From NCBI GenBank assembly GCA_039196965.1, contig JBCCUK010000007.1, forward strand, positions 62,001 to 126,000: a DNA stretch of 64,000 bases, written 5' to 3'. Positions 44,756 through 52,418 of the stretch are shown in pieces (positions within the stretch are counted from its first letter, which is position 1; each line of letters opens with the position of its first letter). The translations under genes were made by a program, and so were the position numbers. The DNA is from CALLCD01 sp039196965. GTDB taxonomy: Bacteria; Pseudomonadota; Alphaproteobacteria; Caulobacterales; Hyphomonadaceae. Under the pieces are notes generated by a model. The model worked only from the letters and a program-made list of their open reading frames with translations, had not been told where the DNA came from and did no database searches.

Positions 44756-46224
44756 GTGGTGAAACCCTTATTCTTGCCGTCCTCACCATCCCTCTTATTA
44801 CGGCATTTGCTATTTTCCTCCTTGATACTGTGCCGGACCTGCGGGAGGGGGCGACACTCCTTGGGGCAGGTGCCTTGTTTGTCACCACCATCCTGTTGGT
44901 ATCGGGTATGGAAGTCGGCGAGGGGCTATCGCTCACGGTTGCAAGCGCGGCACCGGGGCTCGACTTCAGTTTCAAGCTGGAACCGCTCGGGGCGCTCTTC
45001 GCTCTCGTGGCGAGCGGGCTCTGGATCGTCAATTCGTTCTATTCGATCGGCTATATGCGGGGCAATCGGGAGCGCAATCAGACACGTTTCTATATCTGCT
45101 TTGCCATTGCCCTTTTCGGAGCCATGGGCGTTGCGCTGGCCGGTAATCTCTTCACGCTCTTCATCTTCTACGAGGTGCTGACCATATCGACTTATCCGCT
45201 GGTGGCGCATAAGGGCGACGCCAACGCCCAGCGCGGCGCGCGGATCTATCTGATGACGCTGCTTGGCACGTCGATTGGTCTCTTTCTCGTGGCGATAGTG
45301 GGCACGTCAACCATCGCCGGATCGCTGGATTTTGTGCCGGGCGGCTTGCTTGCCGGAAAAGTTAGCCCCGTCGTCGGCAACCTCCTATTGCTGCTTTTCG
45401 CCTTCGGTATTGGTAAGGCAGCACTGATGCCGTTTCACTTCTGGCTCCCGAATGCCATGGTGGCCCCAACGCCGGTTTCCGCTTTGCTCCATGCCGTTGC
45501 TGTTGTGAAAGCTGGCGTCTTCGCGATGCTAAAGATTGCTATTTACGTGTTCGGGATTGATCTCTTGAACGATCTCCCGGCGACGGATTGGGTTCTGGCT
45601 GTTGCCTGTTTCACCATCCTTGCATCCTCGCTGATCGCGCTGACCAAAGACAATCTGAAGGCGCGACTCGCTTACTCTACCATCGGACAGCTTGCCTATG
45701 TCACCGCTGGGGCGATGCTCGCGACGGAAGCGGGCTTTCTCGGGGGCAGTTTGCAAATCGCTGCCCACGCGATGGGGAAGATCACTCTCTTCATGTGCGC
45801 GGGAGCAATTTACGTTGCCACGGGTCTTACGGAAATTTCCGACATGCGGGGTCTCGGTAGGCGTATGCCCTGGGTCTTCGGAGCTTTCTTCGTGGCATCG
45901 CTGTCGATTATCGGCATCCCGCCCCTTGCTGGCGGCTGGCCGAAATTCCAGCTTTTGCTCGGCGCGGTGGAGGCCAAACACGCCTATGTCGCCTGGGTCC
46001 TTTTGATCTCCTCCCTCCTAAACATCGCCTACCTCTTGCCGATCCCGATACTGGGACTTCTGCCCCCAAAGGGAACGCCGGAGCCCGCGCCCTACAAACG
46101 ACCTGAAGGTGCACCGCGCCTTGTCGTCATTGCGCCGGTTGTGACGGCGACCGGGACCTTCGTTCTGTTCTTCGCCATGGGTGCGATCGCCCACTTCCTG
46201 TCACCGATACTCGGAGGCGCTTAA
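44752..46224 (+). CDS. Second NuoL/MrpD-like antiporter subunit
   Basis: 490 residues from the ATG overlapping the mrpD stop; the frame opens further upstream inside mrpD. It keeps the TM5 Glu (LFIFYEVLTISTYPL) and TM7 Lys (FGIGKAALMPFHFWLPNAM) and the AYSTIGQLAYVTAGAML segment. It looks closest to the NuoL/NuoM-like part of MrpA or to hydrogenase-type antiporter subunits, and probably substitutes for the missing large MrpA domain. Confidence 0.9.
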   Translation: MSGETLILAVLTIPLITAFAIFLLDTVPDLREGATLLGAGALFVTTILLVSGMEVGEGLSLTVASAAPGLDFSFKLEPLGALFALVASGLWIVNSFYSIGYMRGNRERNQTRFYICFAIALFGAMGVALAGNLFTLFIFYEVLTISTYPLVAHKGDANAQRGARIYLMTLLGTSIGLFLVAIVGTSTIAGSLDFVPGGLLAGKVSPVVGNLLLLLFAFGIGKAALMPFHFWLPNAMVAPTPVSALLHAVAVVKAGVFAMLKIAIYVFGIDLLNDLPATDWVLAVACFTILASSLIALTKDNLKARLAYSTIGQLAYVTAGAMLATEAGFLGGSLQIAAHAMGKITLFMCAGAIYVATGLTEISDMRGLGRRMPWVFGAFFVASLSIIGIPPLAGGWPKFQLLLGAVEAKHAYVAWVLLISSLLNIAYLLPIPILGLLPPKGTPEPAPYKRPEGAPRLVVIAPVVTATGTFVLFFAMGAIAHFLSPILGGA

Positions 46225-46228
46225 ATCC

Positions 46229-46546
46229 ATGACCGATCCCGCATCGACCGAACTTCCAGACAAGACTGACCCGATGGCGAAAGCGCTATTCGGCTGGGTG
46301 GAGGCCAAGAATGCCGGACAGTTCATTTTCTGGGGCCTTGCCAGCCTCTCTGTTGTTCTGTTTCTCGCCGACGCTCTGATCGATCGGCATTACAAGGAAG
46401 AGATTGAGGGCATAACCGGGTTTTACGCCTTTTACGGCTTCATATCCTTCTCCTTCGTCGTGCTGATGGGGTGGCCGCTTGGCCGGCTTCTGCGGCAAAA
46501 GCCGAACTTCTACGGTGATGAACCGGATGGGGAGGACGGCCAGTGA
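46229..46546 (+). CDS. Small two-span protein of the Mrp operon
   Basis: 105 residues from the ATG at 46229 with GGAGG upstream. Hydrophilic N-terminus, two membrane segments (about 30-50 and 67-87: FWGLASLSVVLFLADALID, FYGFISFSFVVLMGWPLG), acidic tail. It sits 4 bp after one antiporter-like gene and overlaps the next by 4 nt, so it is very likely an accessory subunit. I do not recognise the family. Confidence 0.8.
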   Translation: MTDPASTELPDKTDPMAKALFGWVEAKNAGQFIFWGLASLSVVLFLADALIDRHYKEEIEGITGFYAFYGFISFSFVVLMGWPLGRLLRQKPNFYGDEPDGEDGQ

Positions 46547-48285
46547 TCGATTTCACAACGGTCAATCCGGGCCTGCTCCTGATCCTTGGCGGGTGCCTCG
46601 CCGCCCTCTCGCCGCAACAGCGGATCCGCCAGATTCTGGCGATCGGTACGCCGCTGGTGGCCGGCGTCATTTTGTTGGCATCGCCCCATGAAGTGGATCT
46701 CGCCTCATTCTCCACCATGGGCATGGATCTTGTGTTTTATCGGGTCGACAGCCTGAATTTCATTTTCGGTATCGCATTTCTCATCGCCGCAACGCTGAAC
46801 GGGATTTATGCTTTGCATCAGGATGACCGGGTGCAGGATGCTTCCGCGCTCATCTATGCCGGTGCCGCCATCGCCGCTGCATTTGTCGGCGACTTTATGA
46901 GCCTCTTCCTGTTCTGGGAACTTACCGCGGTCTCGTCTGTGTTCCTCATTCTCAAGACCGGTACACAAGCCGCTCATGGCGCGGCCATGCGGTATCTCGT
47001 CATCCAGGTCTTGTCGGGAGTTCTGCTCCTGTTTGGCGCAGCTCAACTCTATGCTGCAACGGGATCGGTCGCGCTGCGGGAGCTGACCCATGGCAGTGAT
47101 CCCGGCACTTGGCTTCTGCTTTTCGCCTTCGGCATCAAGGCGGCATTCCCGCTGCTGCACAACTGGCTGCAAGACAGCTATCCGAAGGCGACCGTTGTCG
47201 GTGCTGTGGTGCTGTCAGCCTTCACAACCAAGCTCGCCGTTTACGTGCTCGCCCGTGTGTTTCCGGGGGAGACGCTGCTTATCTGGGTCGGTGCCGTGAT
47301 GACGGTCTTCCCAGTCTTCTTCGCGGTGATCGAAAACGATCTTCGTAAAGTGCTTGCCTACAGCCTAAACAACCAGGTTGGATTCATGGTGTGTGCCGTC
47401 GGGATAGGTACGCCGCTCGCGATTAATGGTGCCGCCGCCCACGCCTTTGCCCATATCATCTATAAAGCGCTCCTGTTCATGAGTATGGGGGCTGTGCTCT
47501 ACCGGACGGGCACAACCAAGGCGAGCGAGCTTGGCGGGCTTTACAAGTCGATGCCACTCACCGCGCTCTTCTGTATCATCGGTGCTGCATCGATTTCGGC
47601 TTTCCCGCTCTTTTCCGGATTTGTTGCAAAATCCCTCACTATGAGCGCTGTGCTTGAAGAGCACTATGTCGTTGTATGGGCCATGCTGCTCTTCGCGTCT
47701 GCCGGTGTGCTTGAACACTCAGGAATCAAGATTCCGTATTTTGCTTTCTTCGCCCATGATAGCGGCAAACGCGTTGAAGAGGCTCCCTATAATATGTTGC
47801 TGGCCATGGGCATTGCCGCCCTGATTTGTGTCTTGATCGGCCTTCCGGCCATTGGTGGGCTTGGTTATGGGCTTCTCTACTCCTGGCTGCCGAATCCTGA
47901 GTTTGCGCTCGCCTATAAGCCTTATACGCTTGATCATATACTGACGCAGATGCAGCTTTTGATCCTTGCTGCATTCGCCTTCGTGTTCCTGAAACGCCTG
48001 TCTCTTTATCCACCTGAGAAGCCCGGCACCATTCTTGATTTTGACTGGTCCTATCGCCGGGTTGGCGCATCTCTGGCAGGGTGGGTTGGGGCTGTATATG
48101 CCAAGGCCAACCCGTTCTTCGCCGCCTTTTCTATCACCCTTTGGAATCGCGCCTATGGTCGGCTTGAAGCGGCTTTCAGTCCCCAGGGTGTGCTGGCCCG
48201 TGGCGGACTGACTGGCAGCATGGCCGTATGGACGGCGGGCCTCCTGGGCGTAATTTTGTTCCTGGCGTTCTTTGGTCCGCCTTAA
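46543..48285 (+). CDS. Third NuoL/MrpD-like antiporter subunit
   Basis: 580 residues from a GTG. TM5 Glu (LFLFWELTAVSSVFLIL) and TM7 Lys (FGIKAAFPLLHNWLQDSYP) are conserved, and the ENDLRKVLAYSLNNQVGFMV segment matches the family. The C-terminal ~90 residues add an amphipathic region and a final span (MAVWTAGLLGVILFLAFFG), reminiscent of extended antiporter subunits. Last gene of the operon. Confidence 0.9.
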   Translation: MIDFTTVNPGLLLILGGCLAALSPQQRIRQILAIGTPLVAGVILLASPHEVDLASFSTMGMDLVFYRVDSLNFIFGIAFLIAATLNGIYALHQDDRVQDASALIYAGAAIAAAFVGDFMSLFLFWELTAVSSVFLILKTGTQAAHGAAMRYLVIQVLSGVLLLFGAAQLYAATGSVALRELTHGSDPGTWLLLFAFGIKAAFPLLHNWLQDSYPKATVVGAVVLSAFTTKLAVYVLARVFPGETLLIWVGAVMTVFPVFFAVIENDLRKVLAYSLNNQVGFMVCAVGIGTPLAINGAAAHAFAHIIYKALLFMSMGAVLYRTGTTKASELGGLYKSMPLTALFCIIGAASISAFPLFSGFVAKSLTMSAVLEEHYVVVWAMLLFASAGVLEHSGIKIPYFAFFAHDSGKRVEEAPYNMLLAMGIAALICVLIGLPAIGGLGYGLLYSWLPNPEFALAYKPYTLDHILTQMQLLILAAFAFVFLKRLSLYPPEKPGTILDFDWSYRRVGASLAGWVGAVYAKANPFFAAFSITLWNRAYGRLEAAFSPQGVLARGGLTGSMAVWTAGLLGVILFLAFFGPP

Positions 48286-48340
48286 CAGTGTTACTGCTTG
48301 CCATAATCTGACCAGATATTTCACTTTACTGTATTATTGT

Positions 48341-48381
48341 ATTCTATGTCTGCGTGTACGACGTATAGAGATGCATAGAAT
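48341..48381. promoter_or_regulatory. Inverted repeat upstream of the MucR-type gene
   Basis: ATTCTATG (48341-48348) and CATAGAAT (48374-48381) form a perfect 8-bp inverted repeat with a 25-bp spacer in an AT-rich stretch 33-73 bp before the mucR start. It could be an autoregulatory site; MucR proteins bind AT-rich DNA. Weak evidence. Confidence 0.3.
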
Positions 48382-48413
48382 GCGGAGATATAAGACATGA
48401 GTTGGGGAACTCA

Positions 48414-48836
48414 ATGAAACTGAATGGTAGTGACCAGAAAGGTCTCGATAAAGCAGACCTGATCGGGCTGACAGCGCAGATTGTGTCAGCATATGTTGGA
48501 AAAAACGAGGTCAAGGCGGGTGAACTGCCAGCGTTGATCAAACGAATCCACCAATCGCTGGATGAGCTTGGGCAGGAAAATGAGAAAGCTGAAACCCTGA
48601 AACCAGCGGTTTCGATCAAGAAATCGATCACGGACGATTATCTGGTCTGCCTTGAGGATGGTGAAAAATTCCGCTCTCTGCGGCGTCACCTTCGCTCGAA
48701 ATACGATATGTCACCAGAAGAATATCGCGAAAAATGGGGCTTACCCCATGACTATCCGATGGTGGCTCCAAGTTACGCGAAGCAAAGATCTGAGCTCGCC
48801 AAGAAAATGGGTCTGGGCCAAGCTAAAAAGTCTTGA
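48414..48836 (+). CDS. MucR/Ros-family zinc-finger transcriptional regulator
   Basis: 140 residues from ATG 48414, with GGGGA five bases upstream (a TTG at 48402 is in frame but unlikely). The N-terminal helix LTAQIVSAYVGKNEVKAGELP and the C-terminal DYLVCLEDGEKFRSLRRHLR, DMSPEEYREKWGLP are diagnostic of MucR. The finger starts Cys-Leu-Glu-Asp, so Asp replaces the second Cys of classical C2H2 fingers, as in many MucR proteins. A global silencer-like regulator of surface, motility and cell-cycle genes in alphaproteobacteria. Confidence 0.93.
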   Translation: MKLNGSDQKGLDKADLIGLTAQIVSAYVGKNEVKAGELPALIKRIHQSLDELGQENEKAETLKPAVSIKKSITDDYLVCLEDGEKFRSLRRHLRSKYDMSPEEYREKWGLPHDYPMVAPSYAKQRSELAKKMGLGQAKKS

Positions 48837-48967
48837 ACTGTACTTATCTCATTGTTCGTTTCACTGTCGTAATGAAATTTTTTGGTAATTATGGTTAATT
48901 TTTGCTTGATTTGCATTAGGAAATTGGGCCACCACTGATTCGGAAGCGAGTTTTGGGGATGGTTGTT

Positions 48968-49456
48968 ATGAGCCTGCGCGATGGTCGATCGCATCTGACG
49001 GAACGTCAGAAAGAACTTGTAGAGTATTGGAAATCAAAGAGCACCGATGGCAAATGGCCATGCCGGAGCGATATCAATCCTGGCGATGTTCTATCGGCGC
49101 TGGCAAGCATCTCGCTCATAGAGCGCGATGAGGACGGATTTCGGTTCCGTCTTACCGGGTCGAGCCTCAGATCGGTCTTTGGCGGCAACGTCCAGGGGCA
49201 ACTCATCCGCGAGATAGATGTCGCCGTTGAGGAAGCTGGCAGCGCTTCTTTGGAGGTCACACTGGAGAATGGTCATCCCGTTTGCGGCAGTCGCAAGATG
49301 GGTGATCGGTGGCACATCTGGCTGCGTCTGCCTCTTTTGGATGAGACCGGAGATCCTCGTCTGGTATTGTGCTCCGATGAGGTTGTTGCCGCTGATCCTG
49401 ACAAGGTAGGATGTTCGTCCTATGCTAAATTTGACTATGGGCGGCAAGCTGCCTGA
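48968..49456 (+). CDS. PAS-fold protein (PAS_5-like)
   Basis: 162 residues from ATG 48968, GGGGA eight bases upstream. ELVEYWKSKSTDGKWPCRSDINPGDV, FRFRLTGSSLRSVFG and WHIWLRLPLLDETG form the pattern of the alphaproteobacterial PAS_5 family, whose members occur as free single-domain proteins. No output domain. Role unknown; perhaps a partner for a histidine kinase. Confidence 0.78.
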   Translation: MSLRDGRSHLTERQKELVEYWKSKSTDGKWPCRSDINPGDVLSALASISLIERDEDGFRFRLTGSSLRSVFGGNVQGQLIREIDVAVEEAGSASLEVTLENGHPVCGSRKMGDRWHIWLRLPLLDETGDPRLVLCSDEVVAADPDKVGCSSYAKFDYGRQAA

Positions 49457-49722
49457 CGCGGGGCAGAAAATCTGCATCTTATCTTAAACGCGTCGCCGAT
49501 AAGGGCTGGCCAAGAAATCGGCTTAAAAACCTTGTCTGAAACGCCTGATATCGGGTTAGTCCTCTCCTCTATCCCCCTATTTTCCGATCGTCTAGGATGC
49601 TGAATCTATTGATTGTATATACCTATAAAACGATTCTAGATTGAGTATATAGGAAAATTATCCTACACCTGTTCAACGGAACTAATCTGGCCATTCAGAG
49701 AAGTGAGTGGAGCGTAAAAAAG
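49457..49722. promoter_or_regulatory. AT-rich gap upstream of the DnaA-domain-IV-like gene
   Basis: Some 266 bp without a gene. It contains CCTATA/TATAGG arms (49622-49627, 49648-49653) and the overlapping TAGGA/TCCTA pair (49650-49654, 49661-49665). I see no canonical DnaA or CtrA box. Likely promoter region of the downstream pair. Confidence 0.3.
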
Positions 49723-50067
49723 GTGTTTCAGAAGACCGAGTTGGATGCGGCCCATGCGCGACTTGCTGTTGGGTTGGTGGGCTACAGCTTAAGCCAGTCA
49801 ACAAATGCAATCATGAAGGAGGGGCGTGGCAGTGCCGAAGTGGCGTTTGCCCGGCAGATTGCGATGTATATCGTGTATGTCGGGCTTGGGCTAAGCCTGA
49901 CGCGGGTCGCCAATGCCTTCGGTCGCGACCGGACGACCGTATCGCACGCTTGCCGCCAGATAGAAGACCGGCGGGAAAACCCTGTTTTCGATGACTGGCT
50001 GGAATCCCTGGAAACCGTACTCATCCGATCCGCGAGCCTGTTTCCAACAAAGTGGGAAATTGCCTGA
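49723..50067 (+). CDS. Stand-alone DnaA domain-IV-like helix-turn-helix protein
   Basis: 114 residues from a GTG. LSLTRVANAFGRDRTTVSHACRQIEDRR matches the DNA-binding signature of DnaA domain IV (xxGRDHTTVxxA), with His replaced by Arg. No AAA+ domain. Such free domain-IV proteins are common in alphaproteobacteria and usually precede a DUF6456-type gene, as here (2 bp to the next GTG). DNA binding is expected; whether it targets DnaA boxes is unknown. Confidence 0.8.
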   Translation: MFQKTELDAAHARLAVGLVGYSLSQSTNAIMKEGRGSAEVAFARQIAMYIVYVGLGLSLTRVANAFGRDRTTVSHACRQIEDRRENPVFDDWLESLETVLIRSASLFPTKWEIA

Positions 50068-50069
50068 AC

Positions 50070-50741
50070 GTGTCTGAGAGCAGTTGTCTTCGAGCGCTGG
50101 CCAAGGGCGGCATGGCGATCCGGCGAAGCGGTGGCTTTGCTGTCTATAGGACCCACGATGCCCGGCGGTCCGTTGTCGGGGTCTTGAGCAAACCGGTGTT
50201 CGAAGCGCTGGTTACCGATGGACTGGTTGCAGAGAAAGAGGGCAGGTTTGTCTGGATCGGTCAGGCAGCAGATGCTGCCCGCGCTAGCAAAAGCGGAGCT
50301 GTAGGGCTTGTAAGGGTCGCCAGCCGTCGCTCGAGATCGTCGCTTCAGAAGGCGCTTTCTGTTTCGCGGGACGAACGCGAAGAACTCAGGCTGCTGAAGG
50401 CTGCACGGCGTTTTGTGAAAGACCTGGCTGCGACGATGAGGGGTCCTGCTGTAACAATGAACTGGGATTTGGTGCCGCGTGGCAATTCCGGGCAGCGATC
50501 ATCTATGGCACCGGGCCAGTCGATAGAGTCGATGAGGGCCAGAAAGTCGATCGGCGCGCTAAAACAAGGGCTCGATGCAGGCCAATACGAACTTCTCAGC
50601 GAGGCCTTGTGTTCAGACAAGTCCCAAAGCCAGCTGGCGATTGATTTCGGATTGTCGGCCAAGACTCTGCCAAAAGCTCTGAACCGGGCTCTCGTCGATT
50701 TGGCTCACGCTTATGACACCTATGTGCCCCGCGCTGACTAG
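50070..50741 (+). CDS. DUF6456-type protein
   Basis: About 223 residues; the GTG at 50070 follows the previous stop by 2 bp, and a GTG at 50052 is also in frame. The C-terminal half (SIGALKQGLDAGQYELLSEA, LAIDFGLSAKTLPKALNRAL) looks like a sigma-like helix-turn-helix at the end of the DUF6456 family. The middle is basic (VASRRSRSSLQKAL). Probably DNA binding and co-expressed with the DnaA-IV-like gene. Confidence 0.7.
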   Translation: MSESSCLRALAKGGMAIRRSGGFAVYRTHDARRSVVGVLSKPVFEALVTDGLVAEKEGRFVWIGQAADAARASKSGAVGLVRVASRRSRSSLQKALSVSRDEREELRLLKAARRFVKDLAATMRGPAVTMNWDLVPRGNSGQRSSMAPGQSIESMRARKSIGALKQGLDAGQYELLSEALCSDKSQSQLAIDFGLSAKTLPKALNRALVDLAHAYDTYVPRAD

Positions 50742-50769
50742 ATCTCGAAATTGCTTGGCCGAGTTCTAC

Positions 50770-51213
50770 TTAAGCCGATGCCACGAGCTTCGACGCATCA
50801 CTACGGATCCGTTCGATCATCGAGGCCAATCCATTTGAACGCTGCGCTGTCAGCGCCCCGCTGACCCCGATCTCTTCAAGGAATTCCGATGCACCAAAAG
50901 AGAGAATGTCCTCCGCCCGCTGGCCGGAGAACAGCCGCAAAAGCAGCGAAATCAGACCGGACACAATCATCGCATCAGACTGGGCCCGAAGCATCAGGGT
51001 GCCGTTATCTTTCGCTTCGCTGACCAGCCACACCTGGGAGGCGCATCCGCGCACACGGGTTTCTTCGGTGCATTCCGCTTCGCTGAGGGGCGGATTCGCC
51101 TTTCCGAGGTCGATAATATGGGCATACCGGTCTTCCCAATCATCGAGAAACTCGAACTCTTCCCGGATTTCGGCGGCGGCATCTGCAATCGTCATACGGA
51201 GCATGTGGTCCAT
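50770..51213 (-). CDS. sufE: SufE-family sulfur acceptor
   Basis: 147 residues. The sulfur-accepting Cys is in RVRGCASQVWLV, preceded by the usual DWEDRYAHIIDLGK. It activates the cysteine desulfurase SufS and carries persulfide to the SUF scaffold for iron-sulfur clusters. No suf genes are adjacent. Start could also be an internal Met (residue 4 or 7); no clear Shine-Dalgarno separates them. Confidence 0.92.
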   Translation of the reverse strand: MDHMLRMTIADAAAEIREEFEFLDDWEDRYAHIIDLGKANPPLSEAECTEETRVRGCASQVWLVSEAKDNGTLMLRAQSDAMIVSGLISLLLRLFSGQRAEDILSFGASEFLEEIGVSGALTAQRSNGLASMIERIRSDASKLVASA

Positions 51214-51220
51214 TGCGCTG

Positions 51221-51253
51221 CAAAAGAAAACCCCCGAGCAGCAAGCCGGGGGT
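51221..51253 (-). terminator. Rho-independent terminator of the unknown exported protein gene
   Basis: Stem ACCCCCG/CGGGGGT (51230-51236 with 51247-51253) followed, on the minus strand, by TTTTCTTTT. It lies between the stop of the 51279-52322 gene and the sufE start, on the same strand. Confidence 0.85.
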
Positions 51254-51278
51254 CTTTGAGTTTGTATGAGATGGGGTG

Positions 51279-52322
51279 TCAGTTGTTGACACTGCCAATG
51301 CAGTCACTGATTTCCTGCAGCGCATGCTGGCTGATGCAGTAGGGGAGTTCGTACTGCCGATAGGAGGCCGCAACACATTGCTGCAAGTTCAGCTGCGAGC
51401 GGCGGATACAAGAGGATGTCTGCGTGTCTGCCATTGCAGAGGATATCTGGCTCGCTGTCTGATTGTCGACACCCATGACCCTATATGCGGCAAGGGTTGC
51501 AATACGGTTGGCGACCTGCCCACGGCCAAGTTTCACATCATGACGACGCGCCGTAAAGCTTGGCTTCCGCAGGCTTGGAAAACGGATCCCGGAGGCGGTA
51601 TCCATGGTGCTGTCCCATAGCGACGGTGCACCGCTTCCGCCGGCCTGGCTGAGGGCGTTGTCCAATGTCGGCGACTGAAGGGCGGATACGATTGTGGAGC
51701 TTGGTGCCCGTCCGGATTTTGATGTCCGGTCAATGCTTGCGGCCATGCCATTGGCATCGCGAATACGTGCCTTCGCCCAGCCTGAGCCCTGAAGCGTATA
51801 GGCCTGTTCCTTAACATAGGCGGCCGCATCGGATAGGCGGCGGCTATCGGCGTCTGAGGCAGCTAGCGCCAGAGAGACGGCCCCATTGGCACCGTCCAGC
51901 GTCCGCGCATAGGCAATATCATTGCGCATTCCGCTCATAACGCGGTCTTTGCCATAGAAGCCTTCGATGTCGCGTACAGCTGCCCGGAATTCGGCATCTT
52001 GAGCAGCGACGAGAGCAGAGTAGGCAAGCCATCCATTCGAAAGCTGACCGGCATTCTGTCCGCCGAGATTTGTCAGGGCGTTGTCGATGTCAGATGCCGA
52101 TGAGAGGGGCTTGTTCTGAATACCGCTCACATCATTGTGGTAGGTTCCATAAACGGCCGCGGCTCGGGAAATATTGTCCAGCCGGGTTGATGAGCGGGAG
52201 CTATTTACCGTCTCACCTGGCACTGTGTTTGCATCATCTGCATGGATTAGTGGAGAAACGGCCGTGGCACAGAGGGCAACAGCTAGTGATTTCCAGGGTT
52301 TGCTCATTGACATGCTCCGCAT
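51279..52322 (-). CDS. Exported protein of unknown function
   Basis: 347 residues (or 344/342 from internal Met codons, each with GAGG or GGAG upstream). Signal peptide ends near LIHA-DDAN. The mature protein is Ala/Ser-rich and helical, with several Cys only in the last 60 residues (SSCIRRSQLNLQQCVAA, YCISQHAL, DCIGSVNN), suggesting a disulfide-held C-terminal module. Its own terminator follows. No family recognised. Confidence 0.75.
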   Translation of the reverse strand: MRSMSMSKPWKSLAVALCATAVSPLIHADDANTVPGETVNSSRSSTRLDNISRAAAVYGTYHNDVSGIQNKPLSSASDIDNALTNLGGQNAGQLSNGWLAYSALVAAQDAEFRAAVRDIEGFYGKDRVMSGMRNDIAYARTLDGANGAVSLALAASDADSRRLSDAAAYVKEQAYTLQGSGWAKARIRDANGMAASIDRTSKSGRAPSSTIVSALQSPTLDNALSQAGGSGAPSLWDSTMDTASGIRFPSLRKPSFTARRHDVKLGRGQVANRIATLAAYRVMGVDNQTASQISSAMADTQTSSCIRRSQLNLQQCVAASYRQYELPYCISQHALQEISDCIGSVNN

Positions 52323-52418
52323 AGTCTACCTCGTACGTTGACCCAAAACTTCTGTTCGGGAAACCATTCTATGTGCCAAAAGTCGCCTCGGACTGTATAT
52401 TTCAACTGGTGACCCGGA

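Noticed and set aside
49622..49665. DnaA box in the AT-rich gap (TTATCCTAC)
   Set aside because: Differs from the TTATNCACA consensus by an insertion and is single.
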